This document shows, in pieces, positions 8,091 to 16,146 of a DNA stretch of 64,000 bases. The stretch's first letter is position 1, and every line of letters begins with the position of its first letter. A program made the translations under genes and the position numbers. Source of the stretch: an uncultured Eubacterium sp. (GTDB lineage: Bacteria > Bacillota > Clostridia > Lachnospirales > Lachnospiraceae); assembly GCA_934322085.1 (NCBI GenBank), contig CAKRGF010000001.1, positions 109,331 through 173,330 on the forward strand, in the 5' to 3' direction. The notes below the pieces were generated by a model that worked only from the letters and a program-made list of their open reading frames with translations, had not been told where the DNA came from and did not search any database.

Positions 8091-9038
8091 CTAAATCACC
8101 CAATCCCAGAATCCATCCTGCTCTAACTCGCTTCTTGAATCTCTGCTGTACTGCAATTCCGGATTTTTCACATTTACTTTCATGCCGGCGGAAACCGATT
8201 TGACAATAAATGCATTACCGCCAATTGTAACACCGTCGCCAATGACGGTATCGCCGCCAAGTACCGAGGTTCCGGAATAAATTGTTACATTGTTTCCGAT
8301 TGTTGGGTGTCGCTTTTCGCCCTTAAGAAGCTGACCGCGTTTCGTGGATAACGCTCCAAGCGTAACTCCCTGATAAATTTTTACATGGTCTCCAATTGTT
8401 GTTGTCTCACCGATTACAATGCCGGTTCCATGGTCGATGCAGAAATACTTACCGATGGTAGCACCCGGGTTAATATCAATTCCTGTCAAACTGTGTGCAT
8501 ACTCGGTCATGATACGCGGAATCAACGGCACCCCCAGAAGCACCAGTTCATGCGCAATGCGGTAAACCGTAATGGCAAAAATACCGGGATATGAAAAAAT
8601 AACTTCATCGGTACTGTATGCTGCTGGGTCACCATCATATGCTGCCTGAACATCGGTGTATAAATACTCTCGTATCATCGGGATTTTTGAGAAAAATTCT
8701 TCTACAATTTTTTCTGCTTTATTTGATAAATCCGATTTTGGGCACTGGTCACATGTCTCATCATTTCCTAATACGCGTGCAATCTGCTTGCGGAGATGGT
8801 ACTGGACAAATTCCATGCGGTCGCCCACTAAATATTTGATATATTCACTTCTCACGCGGTTGGTATCAAAAAATCCCGGAAACAAAATCCGGCGAAGTTC
8901 TTCCAATACCTGAATCAATACATTTTTATTTACAATATTCTCCGTATCCATCCGAACTGTCACCGGATACTCTTTGTAACTTTCTAATATGGCTTCTATC
9001 ATTTTCTCTGATTTCTCGCTCAAAGTCTGCCCCTCCAT
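8091..9038 (-). CDS. cysE: Serine O-acetyltransferase (EpsC/CysE type)
   Basis: A 315-residue serine acetyltransferase, making O-acetylserine from serine and acetyl-CoA for cysteine synthesis. The N-terminal helical region (about 1-165) is longer than in short CysE proteins and matches the EpsC-type form. The C-terminal left-handed beta-helix shows hexapeptide repeats with GIDINPGATIGKYFCIDHGTGIVIGETTTIGD (catalytic Asp-His) and IGNNVTIYSGTSVLGGDTVIGDGVTIGGNAF. The ATG at 9038 has an AGAAAGGATG site; an upstream in-frame start at 9077 lacks one. No cysteine synthase gene is nearby. Confidence 0.93.
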   Translation of the reverse strand: MEGQTLSEKSEKMIEAILESYKEYPVTVRMDTENIVNKNVLIQVLEELRRILFPGFFDTNRVRSEYIKYLVGDRMEFVQYHLRKQIARVLGNDETCDQCPKSDLSNKAEKIVEEFFSKIPMIREYLYTDVQAAYDGDPAAYSTDEVIFSYPGIFAITVYRIAHELVLLGVPLIPRIMTEYAHSLTGIDINPGATIGKYFCIDHGTGIVIGETTTIGDHVKIYQGVTLGALSTKRGQLLKGEKRHPTIGNNVTIYSGTSVLGGDTVIGDGVTIGGNAFIVKSVSAGMKVNVKNPELQYSRDSRSELEQDGFWDWVI

Positions 9039-9132
9039 TCTTTTTCCATCCTTTCTGATTATCGTAACACAAAACACTTCTATTTGTCCATCTCTACCGC
9101 ATAAGATAGAGTAAAAACTATGAGGTATTGTT

Positions 9133-10017
9133 ATGATTGTCGGCTCACTTCTTTTTATCGGCTTCCTTTTATTTTGCCCGGAAGCAGCGATCTCCGGCAG
9201 TAAATATGGCTGTTCTCTGTGGATTTGCGAACTAATCCCGACACTTCTTCCATTTTTTATTGCCTTAAATTTCTTCCGGCTGCAATTAAAAAAAGCATCC
9301 GAACATCCGGCATTTCTCCTTCTTGGTCTGCTGTGCGGTTATCCCGCTGGTGCGGATTTGGTGAGTAAACAATACGAAAAAGGACTGCTGACAACCGCCA
9401 AAGCTTATTTTTATCTTGGATTTGTCAATAATCCCAGTCCCATGTTTATCATGGGTTACAGCTGCAGCACTATCTTAAATGTTTCGACACCAAAAGCGAT
9501 TCTTTTTTTCCTCACACTGATTCTGTCCGCTTTTTTAGGAAGTTTTTTTGTTTCTTCGATTCTGAAAATAACCGGCAGAAATAAAAACACTTTCCATGGC
9601 AGCAGTACACAAAATGCATGTTCCCTGCAAAAGCTTCCTTTTTCCAAACTAATGGATAAAATTATTTTGGATAGTTTTATCTTAATTACAAAAATCGGCG
9701 GTTATGTGATTTTGTTTTCGATTTTTGCCTGTTTCTTGAAAATGCTTTTGCCTACCTCCAGTTTATTCGGCATTGCCTGTCTTGGTTCTATGGAAATCAC
9801 AACCGGAATGTCCTATGTTGAGACTGCACCACTTTCTCTGCAAACAAAAGAAGTTCTAAGTGCTTCGATTCTTGCCTTTGGCGGTCTGTGTGCAGCCGCA
9901 CAAACGAGCAGTGTTCTATCGCAGTCAGAACTTCCCATTTTCCCATATCTTATTACCAAACTGATAAATGCCGTAATTGCCGGCGGTCTGGTTTATTTAT
10001 TCTTGTGCATTTTTTAA
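9133..10017 (+). CDS. ylbJ: YlbJ-like nucleoside-recognition (Gate-domain) integral membrane protein
   Basis: A 294-residue polytopic membrane protein with about eight hydrophobic segments. Typical family sequences are GLLCGYPAGADLVSKQYEKG, FVNNPSPMFIMGYS, a central GGYVILFSIFACFLK segment and GSMEITTGMSYV. YlbJ of Bacillus subtilis is needed for sporulation and has the Gate fold, but its transported molecule is unsettled. This copy is shorter than the roughly 400-residue Bacillus protein. A GAGG site stands seven bases before the ATG. The last 21 bases overlap the convergent coiled-coil gene. In many Clostridia it follows rsmD and coaD; here coaD is absent. Confidence 0.85.
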   Translation: MIVGSLLFIGFLLFCPEAAISGSKYGCSLWICELIPTLLPFFIALNFFRLQLKKASEHPAFLLLGLLCGYPAGADLVSKQYEKGLLTTAKAYFYLGFVNNPSPMFIMGYSCSTILNVSTPKAILFFLTLILSAFLGSFFVSSILKITGRNKNTFHGSSTQNACSLQKLPFSKLMDKIILDSFILITKIGGYVILFSIFACFLKMLLPTSSLFGIACLGSMEITTGMSYVETAPLSLQTKEVLSASILAFGGLCAAAQTSSVLSQSELPIFPYLITKLINAVIAGGLVYLFLCIF

Positions 10018-10677
10018 GAAAGCATCTTCCGGAACTTCAAAGGATTCCTGCCCCTGTGGCTGTGGTTCAAGCTGCTCCGGCTCTTCTTTCACTGCCGGCT
10101 CCGGTTCACTCGCTGCGGCCGCATTTGTCGGTTCCAGCTGCATCATAAGTTCTTCTTTATTACTCTTCATCAGCTGAATGCTGTTTTTGAGTGCGCTGGT
10201 AAGCATGCGGGATTTGTTATCAATTTCTTTTAATGATTCTTCTACATGTCCCTGTGCTTCGTTCAACAAATCATTCGTATACAAAAGTGCTGCTTTTCTC
10301 ATCTGATCGCTCTCTGCCTGTGCAGCGTTCACCAGACGTTCTGCCTCTTCATTTGCCTGACGCATAATATCCTCGGCACGCTGATATGCGGTCTGAACAA
10401 TCTCGTTCTGGTCAAGAATCTGTGCGGTCTGCTGCTGTGCCTGAGAAAGCATATCCTCCGCACGCTGCTGTGCCTCATTCAAAATACCCTCGCGGTTTGT
10501 AATGATTTTCTGATAGCGTTTGATTTCTTCCGGTGCACACAGACGAAGTTCGTCTAATAAATCATAAAGCTGCTCGCGGTCTACGACAACTTTACTTGGA
10601 TAAAGTTTTGATGGTTTACACTCTTCTACATAATTGTAAATCTCGTCAATTGCCTGCTCAATTCTGGATGGATTCAT
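9997..10677 (-). CDS. Coiled-coil protein of unknown function (DivIVA/ATPase-associated-like)
   Basis: A 226-residue soluble protein with no enzyme motif. Residues 55-175 form a long heptad-rich coiled coil (EGILNEAQQRAEDMLSQAQQ, AEDIMRQANEEAERLVNAAQ). The C-terminal tail (about 185-226) is acidic and rich in Pro, Glu and Gln. The N-terminus (MNPSRIEQAIDEIYNYVEEC) looks globular. Clostridial proteins of this type lie downstream of rsmD and are often compared with DivIVA-like or ATP-synthase-b-like coiled coils; I cannot assign a function. It follows rsmD by 32 bases in the same direction, so the two are probably co-transcribed. Confidence 0.8.
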   Translation of the reverse strand: MNPSRIEQAIDEIYNYVEECKPSKLYPSKVVVDREQLYDLLDELRLCAPEEIKRYQKIITNREGILNEAQQRAEDMLSQAQQQTAQILDQNEIVQTAYQRAEDIMRQANEEAERLVNAAQAESDQMRKAALLYTNDLLNEAQGHVEESLKEIDNKSRMLTSALKNSIQLMKSNKEELMMQLEPTNAAAASEPEPAVKEEPEQLEPQPQGQESFEVPEDAFLKNAQE

Positions 10678-10709
10678 ATTCTTCTCCTTTTCTCGTTCTT
10701 CCGGCTCCC

Positions 10710-11264
10710 TTATTTAGCACGAAGGAACACATGCTGATTGTTTTTATATTCTTTGATTCTCACAATTTCAAACTGCTCGGTGTCGACATAATCGACCGGT
10801 GTATCTAACGACGTTTCTAAAATCAGAATCGTATCCGGATTCATAATTTTCGCATCACTAAGCCACTCTAAAATCTTAGGCTCAAAACCTCTCTCATAGG
10901 GAGGATCTGCATAAATAATATCGAACGTTTCCTGCTGTCTTGCCAGTTTGGAAATCGCATAACTGACTTCCACCGGAAATACAACTGCCTGGCTTTCTAA
11001 CTTTGTTTTTTTCAAATTCGCCCGAATACAGGAAAGTGCTTCTTTGCCAAATTCAACAAAGACTGCTTCTTTTGCACCTCTGCTGATTGCCTCAATTCCA
11101 ATCGCCCCACTTCCACTAAACAAATCCAAAAAACGGCAGCCTGGAATGTCATCCTGTAAAATATTAAAAAGCGTTTCCTTAATCCGGTCGGTCGTAGGTC
11201 TTGTCCCCCTGCCCTCCGGAGAGACTAGAGGAAGCCGCCTTGCCTTTCCTGCAATCACTCTCAT
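10710..11264 (-). CDS. rsmD: 16S rRNA (guanine966-N2)-methyltransferase
   Basis: A 184-residue SAM-dependent methyltransferase that methylates G966 of 16S rRNA. The protein starts MRVIAGKARRLPLVSPEG and carries the family stretch TRPTTDRIKETLFNIL, the SAM site FLDLFSGSGAIGIEAISRGA, and the catalytic IIYADPPYERG. The frame stays open 24 codons further upstream, but the start at 11264 matches the conserved N-terminus. It follows recG by 77 bases in the same direction, the common clostridial recG-rsmD order. The coaD gene that normally comes next is missing. Confidence 0.95.
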   Translation of the reverse strand: MRVIAGKARRLPLVSPEGRGTRPTTDRIKETLFNILQDDIPGCRFLDLFSGSGAIGIEAISRGAKEAVFVEFGKEALSCIRANLKKTKLESQAVVFPVEVSYAISKLARQQETFDIIYADPPYERGFEPKILEWLSDAKIMNPDTILILETSLDTPVDYVDTEQFEIVRIKEYKNNQHVFLRAK

Positions 11265-11341
11265 ATCCAATTCTTCCTTCCCAATGCTTATCGTTTTTAT
11301 TGTATATGATTTACGCCTTTTTTTCAAGGGAAACATTCAGC

Positions 11342-13378
11342 TTACAGCGTAACCTGCCCCAAATACCGGTTCAAACGGTTTCTCAAACGCTCATTTTTCT
11401 TATATAGAAGTGCTTTTTCATCCGCAGACATCTCTTTTGCCTCTTTGGACGCCTGCTGCAATAACTTGGCATCCTCAAAAATATCGGCAATTAAGAACAC
11501 CTGCTCCCCGCTCTGGCGGATGCCAAATAAATCCCCCTGTCCGCGGAGCACCAAATCTTCTTTTGCAATATAAAATCCATCGTTGGAATTGACTAAAACC
11601 TGTAACCGCTCTCTGCTCTCTTTGGTTTCTTTTGTCGACATCAAAATACAATAGGACTGCCACTCACCGCGTCCGACTCGTCCTCGAAGCTGATGTAACT
11701 GTGCCAGTCCAAAACGCTCTGCATTTTCTATCATAATCACACTGGCATTTGGCACATCAATTCCAACCTCAATCACTGTTGTTGAAACTAAAATATCAAT
11801 TTCGCCTTCTGCATAACGTGCCATAATATCTTCTTTCTGCGCCGGTTTCATTTTCCCGTGAAGATATTCAATCGTTACCGAAGGTGGAAACTGGCTTTTG
11901 AGTTCCTCGGTGTAAAGCATTACACTTTCCAGTTCGGATTCGTCGTCCTGTTCCACCATCGGGCAGATAATATACACCTGCCGCCCTTCTTCAATCTGTT
12001 TTAGCATAAATTGATAGGCATTCGGACGATAATCCGTGTTGACTGCACAGTTCTTTATCGGCAGACGATTGGCTGGTCTTTCATCAATCACAGACAAATC
12101 CATATCGCCGTACAAAATTAACGCAAGCGTTCTTGGAATCGGCGTCGCACTCATCGCAAGAACATGCGGTTCTTTTCCTTTTTGATAAAGTTTCTCACGT
12201 TGTTTTACACCAAAACGATGCTGTTCATCAGTAATCACAAGTCCCAAATCATCAAATGCAACACCATCCTGAATGAGCGCATGCGTTCCAATCACAATAT
12301 CCCATTCCCCGGAAGCAATTTTTTCTTTTGCCTGTCTCTTTTCTTTTGCTGTGAGAGAACCGGACAATAGTCCAACCGTCACACCGTAATCTGCCAGTAA
12401 TTTCGTCAGATTTTGATAGTGTTGTGCCGCTAATACTTCCGTCGGTACCATGAACGCTCCCTGATATCCGTTTTTAACAACTTCCAAAAGGGCTAACACG
12501 GCAACAATCGTTTTTCCGGAACCAACATCTCCCTGCACCAGACGATTCATCACAAAACCGCCTTCCATATCCGCACAGATTTCTTCATACACTTTTTTCT
12601 GTGCGCCGGTCAGCGAAAATGGAAGATTTTCCAAAAACTCAGCAGCCTCTTTTGTCTCTTGAATCCGGTGTGTGCTGATTTCTTTTCCATTTTCACGGAT
12701 ATAATTAAGCGCCATTGTATATAAAAATAGCTCATCAAAGGCAAGTCTTTTCCTCGCCTCTTTCAATTCCTTATGATTTGCCGGAAAATGAATCTGACGC
12801 ATCGCTTTTTTGTATTCAATCAGCTGCTGGCGTTTACGCAAATCCGCTGGTAAAAATTCTTTAAAATCCTCTACCCCCGTGATTGCCTCCTGCATTAATT
12901 TTGCCATGGCATGATTGGTAATCCCCGCCGTAAGCGGATAAATCGGCTGCATTTTCCCTACAATTTTGTAAAATTCCTGCCTTGTATAACGCTTTGGCTG
13001 CACCATCTGCAACCGCCCATTTCGCTTTTCGACCTTTCCACGGAACAAATATCTTGTCCCCATTTTTAACTGATTTCGCAGAAAAGGCATATTAAACCAC
13101 GTAATTAACAAAGTGCCGGTCGTATCCCGCAGCGTTATCGTTAAAATACTTTTTGAGCCGCGTTTCATAATCTGCGGTCTCGCCAAAAGCACACCTTCTA
13201 CAGCCGCTATATCACCTTCTTCCAATGCTTCAATCGGACAAACCGGCTTGATTTCATCGTAGTTTCTTGGGTAGTGCTCTAACAGTTCTCCCACCGTTTC
13301 AATTTTTAATTTGTGAAGATTTTGTTCCGCTTTTTCGCCAACACCTTTGACGCTGCGAACCGAATCTGTTGTCTGCAT
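11342..13378 (-). CDS. recG: ATP-dependent DNA helicase RecG
   Basis: A 678-residue superfamily 2 helicase that remodels stalled replication forks and branched DNA. An N-terminal OB/wedge domain (about 1-260) precedes the helicase motor: Walker A RLVQGDVGSGKTIVAVLA (about residue 285), motif II as DEQHRFGVKQRE, motif III AMSATPIPRTLA, motif VI QLRGRVGRGEWQS. Length is normal (about 680). It is the first gene of a recG-rsmD-coiled coil group. The 300 bases upstream hold two inverted repeats and the end of the tmRNA unit. Confidence 0.97.
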   Translation of the reverse strand: MQTTDSVRSVKGVGEKAEQNLHKLKIETVGELLEHYPRNYDEIKPVCPIEALEEGDIAAVEGVLLARPQIMKRGSKSILTITLRDTTGTLLITWFNMPFLRNQLKMGTRYLFRGKVEKRNGRLQMVQPKRYTRQEFYKIVGKMQPIYPLTAGITNHAMAKLMQEAITGVEDFKEFLPADLRKRQQLIEYKKAMRQIHFPANHKELKEARKRLAFDELFLYTMALNYIRENGKEISTHRIQETKEAAEFLENLPFSLTGAQKKVYEEICADMEGGFVMNRLVQGDVGSGKTIVAVLALLEVVKNGYQGAFMVPTEVLAAQHYQNLTKLLADYGVTVGLLSGSLTAKEKRQAKEKIASGEWDIVIGTHALIQDGVAFDDLGLVITDEQHRFGVKQREKLYQKGKEPHVLAMSATPIPRTLALILYGDMDLSVIDERPANRLPIKNCAVNTDYRPNAYQFMLKQIEEGRQVYIICPMVEQDDESELESVMLYTEELKSQFPPSVTIEYLHGKMKPAQKEDIMARYAEGEIDILVSTTVIEVGIDVPNASVIMIENAERFGLAQLHQLRGRVGRGEWQSYCILMSTKETKESRERLQVLVNSNDGFYIAKEDLVLRGQGDLFGIRQSGEQVFLIADIFEDAKLLQQASKEAKEMSADEKALLYKKNERLRNRLNRYLGQVTL

Positions 13379-13423
13379 TACGATTTCCTTTCCATAAAAT
13401 ACTCAATCCTGTTGAGAATTTGG

Positions 13424-13444
13424 AATGTGCATTTTTTGCACATT
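13424..13444. repeat. Short inverted repeat upstream of recG
   Basis: Perfect 8-base arms AATGTGCA and TGCACATT around five T residues, about 45 bases before the recG start. It could fold in the recG leader; it has no T-run on the recG side and is not a standard terminator. Confidence 0.6.
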
Positions 13445-13488
13445 TCTTTGTCTAATTAGTTCATTATTAAACTCTTTTACATCTGAAG

Positions 13489-13515
13489 CAGTTGTCGCAA
13501 AATTTGCGACAACTG
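13489..13515. repeat. 27-base near-perfect palindrome upstream of recG
   Basis: Arms CAGTTGTCGCAAA (13489-13501) and TTTGCGACAACTG (13503-13515) with one central base. It lies between the recG gene and the tmRNA terminator. There is no T-run, so an operator or a dispersed palindromic element fits better than a terminator. Confidence 0.75.
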
Positions 13516-13549
13516 GATAATTCACATCCGAATTATACCATAAAAATAA

Positions 13550-13583
13550 CGGCACTGTATATCTTTATTCATATACAGCACCG
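13550..13583 (-). terminator. tmRNA terminator
   Basis: Minus-strand stem CGGTGCTGTATAT / ATATACAGTGCCG with an 8-base loop, followed by TTATTTTTAT. Two positions are G-U wobbles only on the minus-strand RNA and would be mismatches on the plus-strand RNA, so the hairpin is built for the tmRNA direction. It is about 100 bases beyond the mature tmRNA end. Confidence 0.85.
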
Positions 13584-13679
13584 CTATTTTTTTCGATACA
13601 CCAAACAACTTCGAACATACTCTACATATGTCGTCAGAACTCCTCCCAACTTCGTTGAGTCCCTCCTCAGTGCATATAA

Positions 13680-14042
13680 TGGACCTGGCGGGAGTCGAAC
13701 CCGCGTCCAAACCAGAATCCCACGTTCTTCTACTATCATAGTCAGTTCTTTTGTTTTCTTGCGAAAACCATTCCCTCCAAATAGCGGGAACTAACACCCA
13801 CTAAATATCAGTAGCTTCATGTTTCTCTTACCGATTCAAAGCTTTACCGGCAAGGTTCCCTACAAAGGAATGATGCTGTAACCTAGGTTGTAGGACGCCT
13901 AAGCACAACAGCCGCCATAATTAGGCAGCGTAAGCTAATTTATTATTATCAGCGTTTAAATTTAAGTCTGCGTTTTAACGTGGTCACAGTCCACGGATAG
14001 CTTCACCGTCTTCAGCTGGCCTGTCGAAACCAGTACAAGCCC
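13680..14042 (-). ncRNA. ssrA: Transfer-messenger RNA (tmRNA)
   Basis: A 363-base one-piece tmRNA that rescues stalled ribosomes and tags the nascent peptide for proteolysis. The tRNA-like ends are visible: 5' GGGCTTG pairs with 3' CAGGTCC (two G-U pairs), and the T arm is GCGGGTTCGACTCCCGC. The 5' region has the conserved TGGTTTCGACAGG. The tag reading frame reads GCT-GAT-AAT-AAT-AAA-TTA-GCT-TAC-GCT-GCC-TAA, giving ADNNKLAYAA if GCT is the resume codon. The 3' CCA is not encoded. Several pseudoknot-forming blocks lie between. A consensus promoter is upstream and a terminator downstream. Confidence 0.96.
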
Positions 14043-14091
14043 GTACTGATAGATAACGTCAGTGGCACAAATCGCCCTAACTGTTATACAT

Positions 14092-14120
14092 ATACTATCA
14101 CACACACATTTACGTGTCAA
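14092..14120 (-). promoter_or_regulatory. tmRNA promoter
   Basis: Minus-strand TTGACA (14115-14120), 17-base spacer, TAGTAT (14092-14097). Transcription would start about 40 bases before the mature 5' end, implying a precursor trimmed by RNase P. The adjoining stretch to about 14290 is AT-rich and shows no gene. Confidence 0.8.
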
Positions 14121-14294
14121 CACCAATTTATCATGAAGATACCAAAACAACTTTAATTGCGTAAAAAAGCATAAAACGTTGCATTTTTTCCTGTTTTAAT
14201 GACTAAAATAAGTTAAAAACAGCACTATAACAACGCTAATTTCATAAAAATCAGAAAAACGTTGCATAACTTGTTAAATTTTTCCAAGCAAAAA

Positions 14295-14328
14295 CAACTC
14301 TTTCGCTAAAATCTACGAAACAGAGTTG
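14295..14328 (-). terminator. Second hairpin terminator downstream of gpsA
   Basis: Minus-strand stem CAACTCT...AGAGTTG extended by TTCG/CGAA with a two-base bulge, followed by TTTTTGC. It lies 130 bases after gpsA and backs up the first hairpin, insulating the tmRNA unit from gpsA readthrough. Confidence 0.75.
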
Positions 14329-14370
14329 CCTTTAATGGCTGCCGGCACAAAAAAATATCCGTATTGAAAA

Positions 14371-14414
14371 GCCAGCGGATTTTTAACTCACTACAAGTGC
14401 AAAAATCCGCTGGC
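14371..14414 (-). terminator. First hairpin downstream of gpsA
   Basis: Perfect 14-base arms GCCAGCGGATTTTT and its complement with a 16-base loop, followed on the minus strand by CTTTTC. Placed 44 bases after the gpsA stop, it is the likely end of the rnhB-to-gpsA transcript. Confidence 0.75.
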
Positions 14415-14457
14415 AAATATTTGTATTTTAGGCTTTCTACTTACGTTTAGGCATTCC

Positions 14458-15465
14458 CTACCACGTCAAACTCTTGTACTCACTGACTTTATCACGCATC
14501 AGCAAGTCTGCCACTGCCTGCTCTGCCGTTTTATCGGAGAACAAAATTGCGTTAATCTGTTCTACAATTGGCATTGTTACGTGATTTTTATTGGCAAGTG
14601 CCATCGCGGCTTTTGCACAGTTTACGCCCTCAATAACCTGTTTGATTTCTTTCTTTGCTTCCTCTAACGTCTTGCCCTGTCCTAACATATAACCGCAGTT
14701 ATGATTCCGGCTGTGGGTACTGATGCAGGTTACAATCAAATCACCAATTCCTGACAAACCGCAGAATGTTTCCATTTTTCCGCCAAGTTCCACACCAAGT
14801 CTGGAAATCTCAGCAATTCCGCGTGTCATCAAAGCGGCTTTCGTATTATCGCCAAGCCCCATACCGTCCAGAATACCGGCAGCCAGTGCAATCACGTTTT
14901 TCAGTGCACCGCCAAGTTCAATACCAATCATATCCGGACTTGTATATACACGGAAGCGGTCACTCATGAACACATCCTGTACAAACATCGCCGTCTTTTC
15001 CGTCTTTGCTCCGACAACAACCGTTGTTGGTACTCCATGGGAAACTTCTTCCGCATGGCTTGGTCCGGAAAGCACACAGACATCGGCCATCGGCAGCTCA
15101 TCCTCAAGGATTTCACATAAGGTCATCAATGTATTTTCCTCGATTCCCTTACCAACATTTACAATAATCTGATTATCCTTGATAAAAGGCTTTGCTTCCT
15201 GTGCTGTCGAACGGACAAACGGAGAAGCGACCGACCATACAATAATATCCTGATTGGTACATGCCTTTTCCAAATCTTCTTCAATCACAATACTATCCGG
15301 AAGTTTTACACCCGGCAGACGTTCCAGATGTTCTCTATGCTCTTTGAGCATATCGGTCTCTGCTTTAACCTTTGACCAAATCGTAACCTGATGTCCATTG
15401 TTTGCACACAAAATGGCAAGTGCGGTTCCCCAGCTTCCTGCTCCTAAAAAACTAACATGTTTCAT
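14458..15465 (-). CDS. gpsA: NAD(P)H-dependent glycerol-3-phosphate dehydrogenase
   Basis: A 335-residue enzyme reducing dihydroxyacetone phosphate to sn-glycerol 3-phosphate, the backbone for phospholipids. The N-terminal Rossmann motif is SFLGAGSWGTALAILCANNGH; other family blocks are SGPSHAEEVSHGVPTTVV and GGALKNVIALAAGILDGMGLGDNTKAALMTRG with the catalytic Lys. Normal length. The start codon directly abuts the plsY stop, so GpsA and PlsY, consecutive steps of phospholipid synthesis, are made from one message. Confidence 0.97.
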   Translation of the reverse strand: MKHVSFLGAGSWGTALAILCANNGHQVTIWSKVKAETDMLKEHREHLERLPGVKLPDSIVIEEDLEKACTNQDIIVWSVASPFVRSTAQEAKPFIKDNQIIVNVGKGIEENTLMTLCEILEDELPMADVCVLSGPSHAEEVSHGVPTTVVVGAKTEKTAMFVQDVFMSDRFRVYTSPDMIGIELGGALKNVIALAAGILDGMGLGDNTKAALMTRGIAEISRLGVELGGKMETFCGLSGIGDLIVTCISTHSRNHNCGYMLGQGKTLEEAKKEIKQVIEGVNCAKAAMALANKNHVTMPIVEQINAILFSDKTAEQAVADLLMRDKVSEYKSLTW

Positions 15466-16140
15466 CTATTCGTTCTCCTTTTCCTTTTTTTCTCCCAATT
15501 TACGTTCTGTATGATTCATCAACCGTCTTATATTTCCCGCATGCTTAAAGTAGGCAAGTGCTGTAAAAAGCAGCGCAATGAAAAGCATAATGACAAACAA
15601 AGACGTTTCAATCCCATGGTACTCTAAAATTACATAAAGCGGAAAATACCACACAACAATCAATGAGCCAAGAGACACATATCTGGTAATTCCAACCACA
15701 ATAATAAACAATGCCAAAAAGATACCAATCATAATCCAGCCAAGGCTCGAATTGGATGAGGACGCAACAATAACTGCCGCTGATACTGCAATTCCCTTGC
15801 CGCCTTTAAAATGAAGGTAAAAAGGAAAATTATGTCCAATTACAACACCAAGACCAATCACCAAAGTCATGAGATACGTCAGTTCCGGTGAATACCCCAT
15901 GTTCGGGCAGAAAACAAAGCGTACCAAAAGCGTCGGAATAAATGCCTTTAATAAATCCCCGGCAAAGGTAAGTGCACCGCCTTTTGCTCCCATAGTACGA
16001 AGAGCATTGGTCGTGCCAATGTTTCCACTTCCCTCCGACTGGATATTATGTCCACTCATCCTTCCAACCACATAACCGGTTGAAAAGCTTCCAAAGCCAT
16101 AACCAATGATTAAAAAGATTATTGAATAAACAAGTTCCAT
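15466..16140 (-). CDS. plsY: Acyl-phosphate:glycerol-3-phosphate acyltransferase
   Basis: A 224-residue membrane enzyme that transfers an acyl group from acyl phosphate to glycerol 3-phosphate. Five or more hydrophobic segments are seen, with the conserved cytosolic motifs SGNIGTTNALRTMG, HNFPFYLHFKGGKGIAVS and a basic C-terminus (RRLMNHTERKLGEKKEKE). It lies six bases after der and directly before gpsA, the usual der-plsY-gpsA order of Clostridia. Confidence 0.96.
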   Translation of the reverse strand: MELVYSIIFLIIGYGFGSFSTGYVVGRMSGHNIQSEGSGNIGTTNALRTMGAKGGALTFAGDLLKAFIPTLLVRFVFCPNMGYSPELTYLMTLVIGLGVVIGHNFPFYLHFKGGKGIAVSAAVIVASSSNSSLGWIMIGIFLALFIIVVGITRYVSLGSLIVVWYFPLYVILEYHGIETSLFVIMLFIALLFTALAYFKHAGNIRRLMNHTERKLGEKKEKENE

Positions 16141-16146
16141 GATAAA

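Noticed and set aside
13489..13515. Rex or LexA box before recG
   Set aside because: TTGTCGCAAA does not match TTGTTAA-type Rex boxes nor the CGAAC-N-GTTYG LexA form.
13492..13797. Open frames on both strands across the end of the tmRNA gene
   Set aside because: The region is explained by the tmRNA T arm, acceptor stem and terminator; the peptides resemble nothing.
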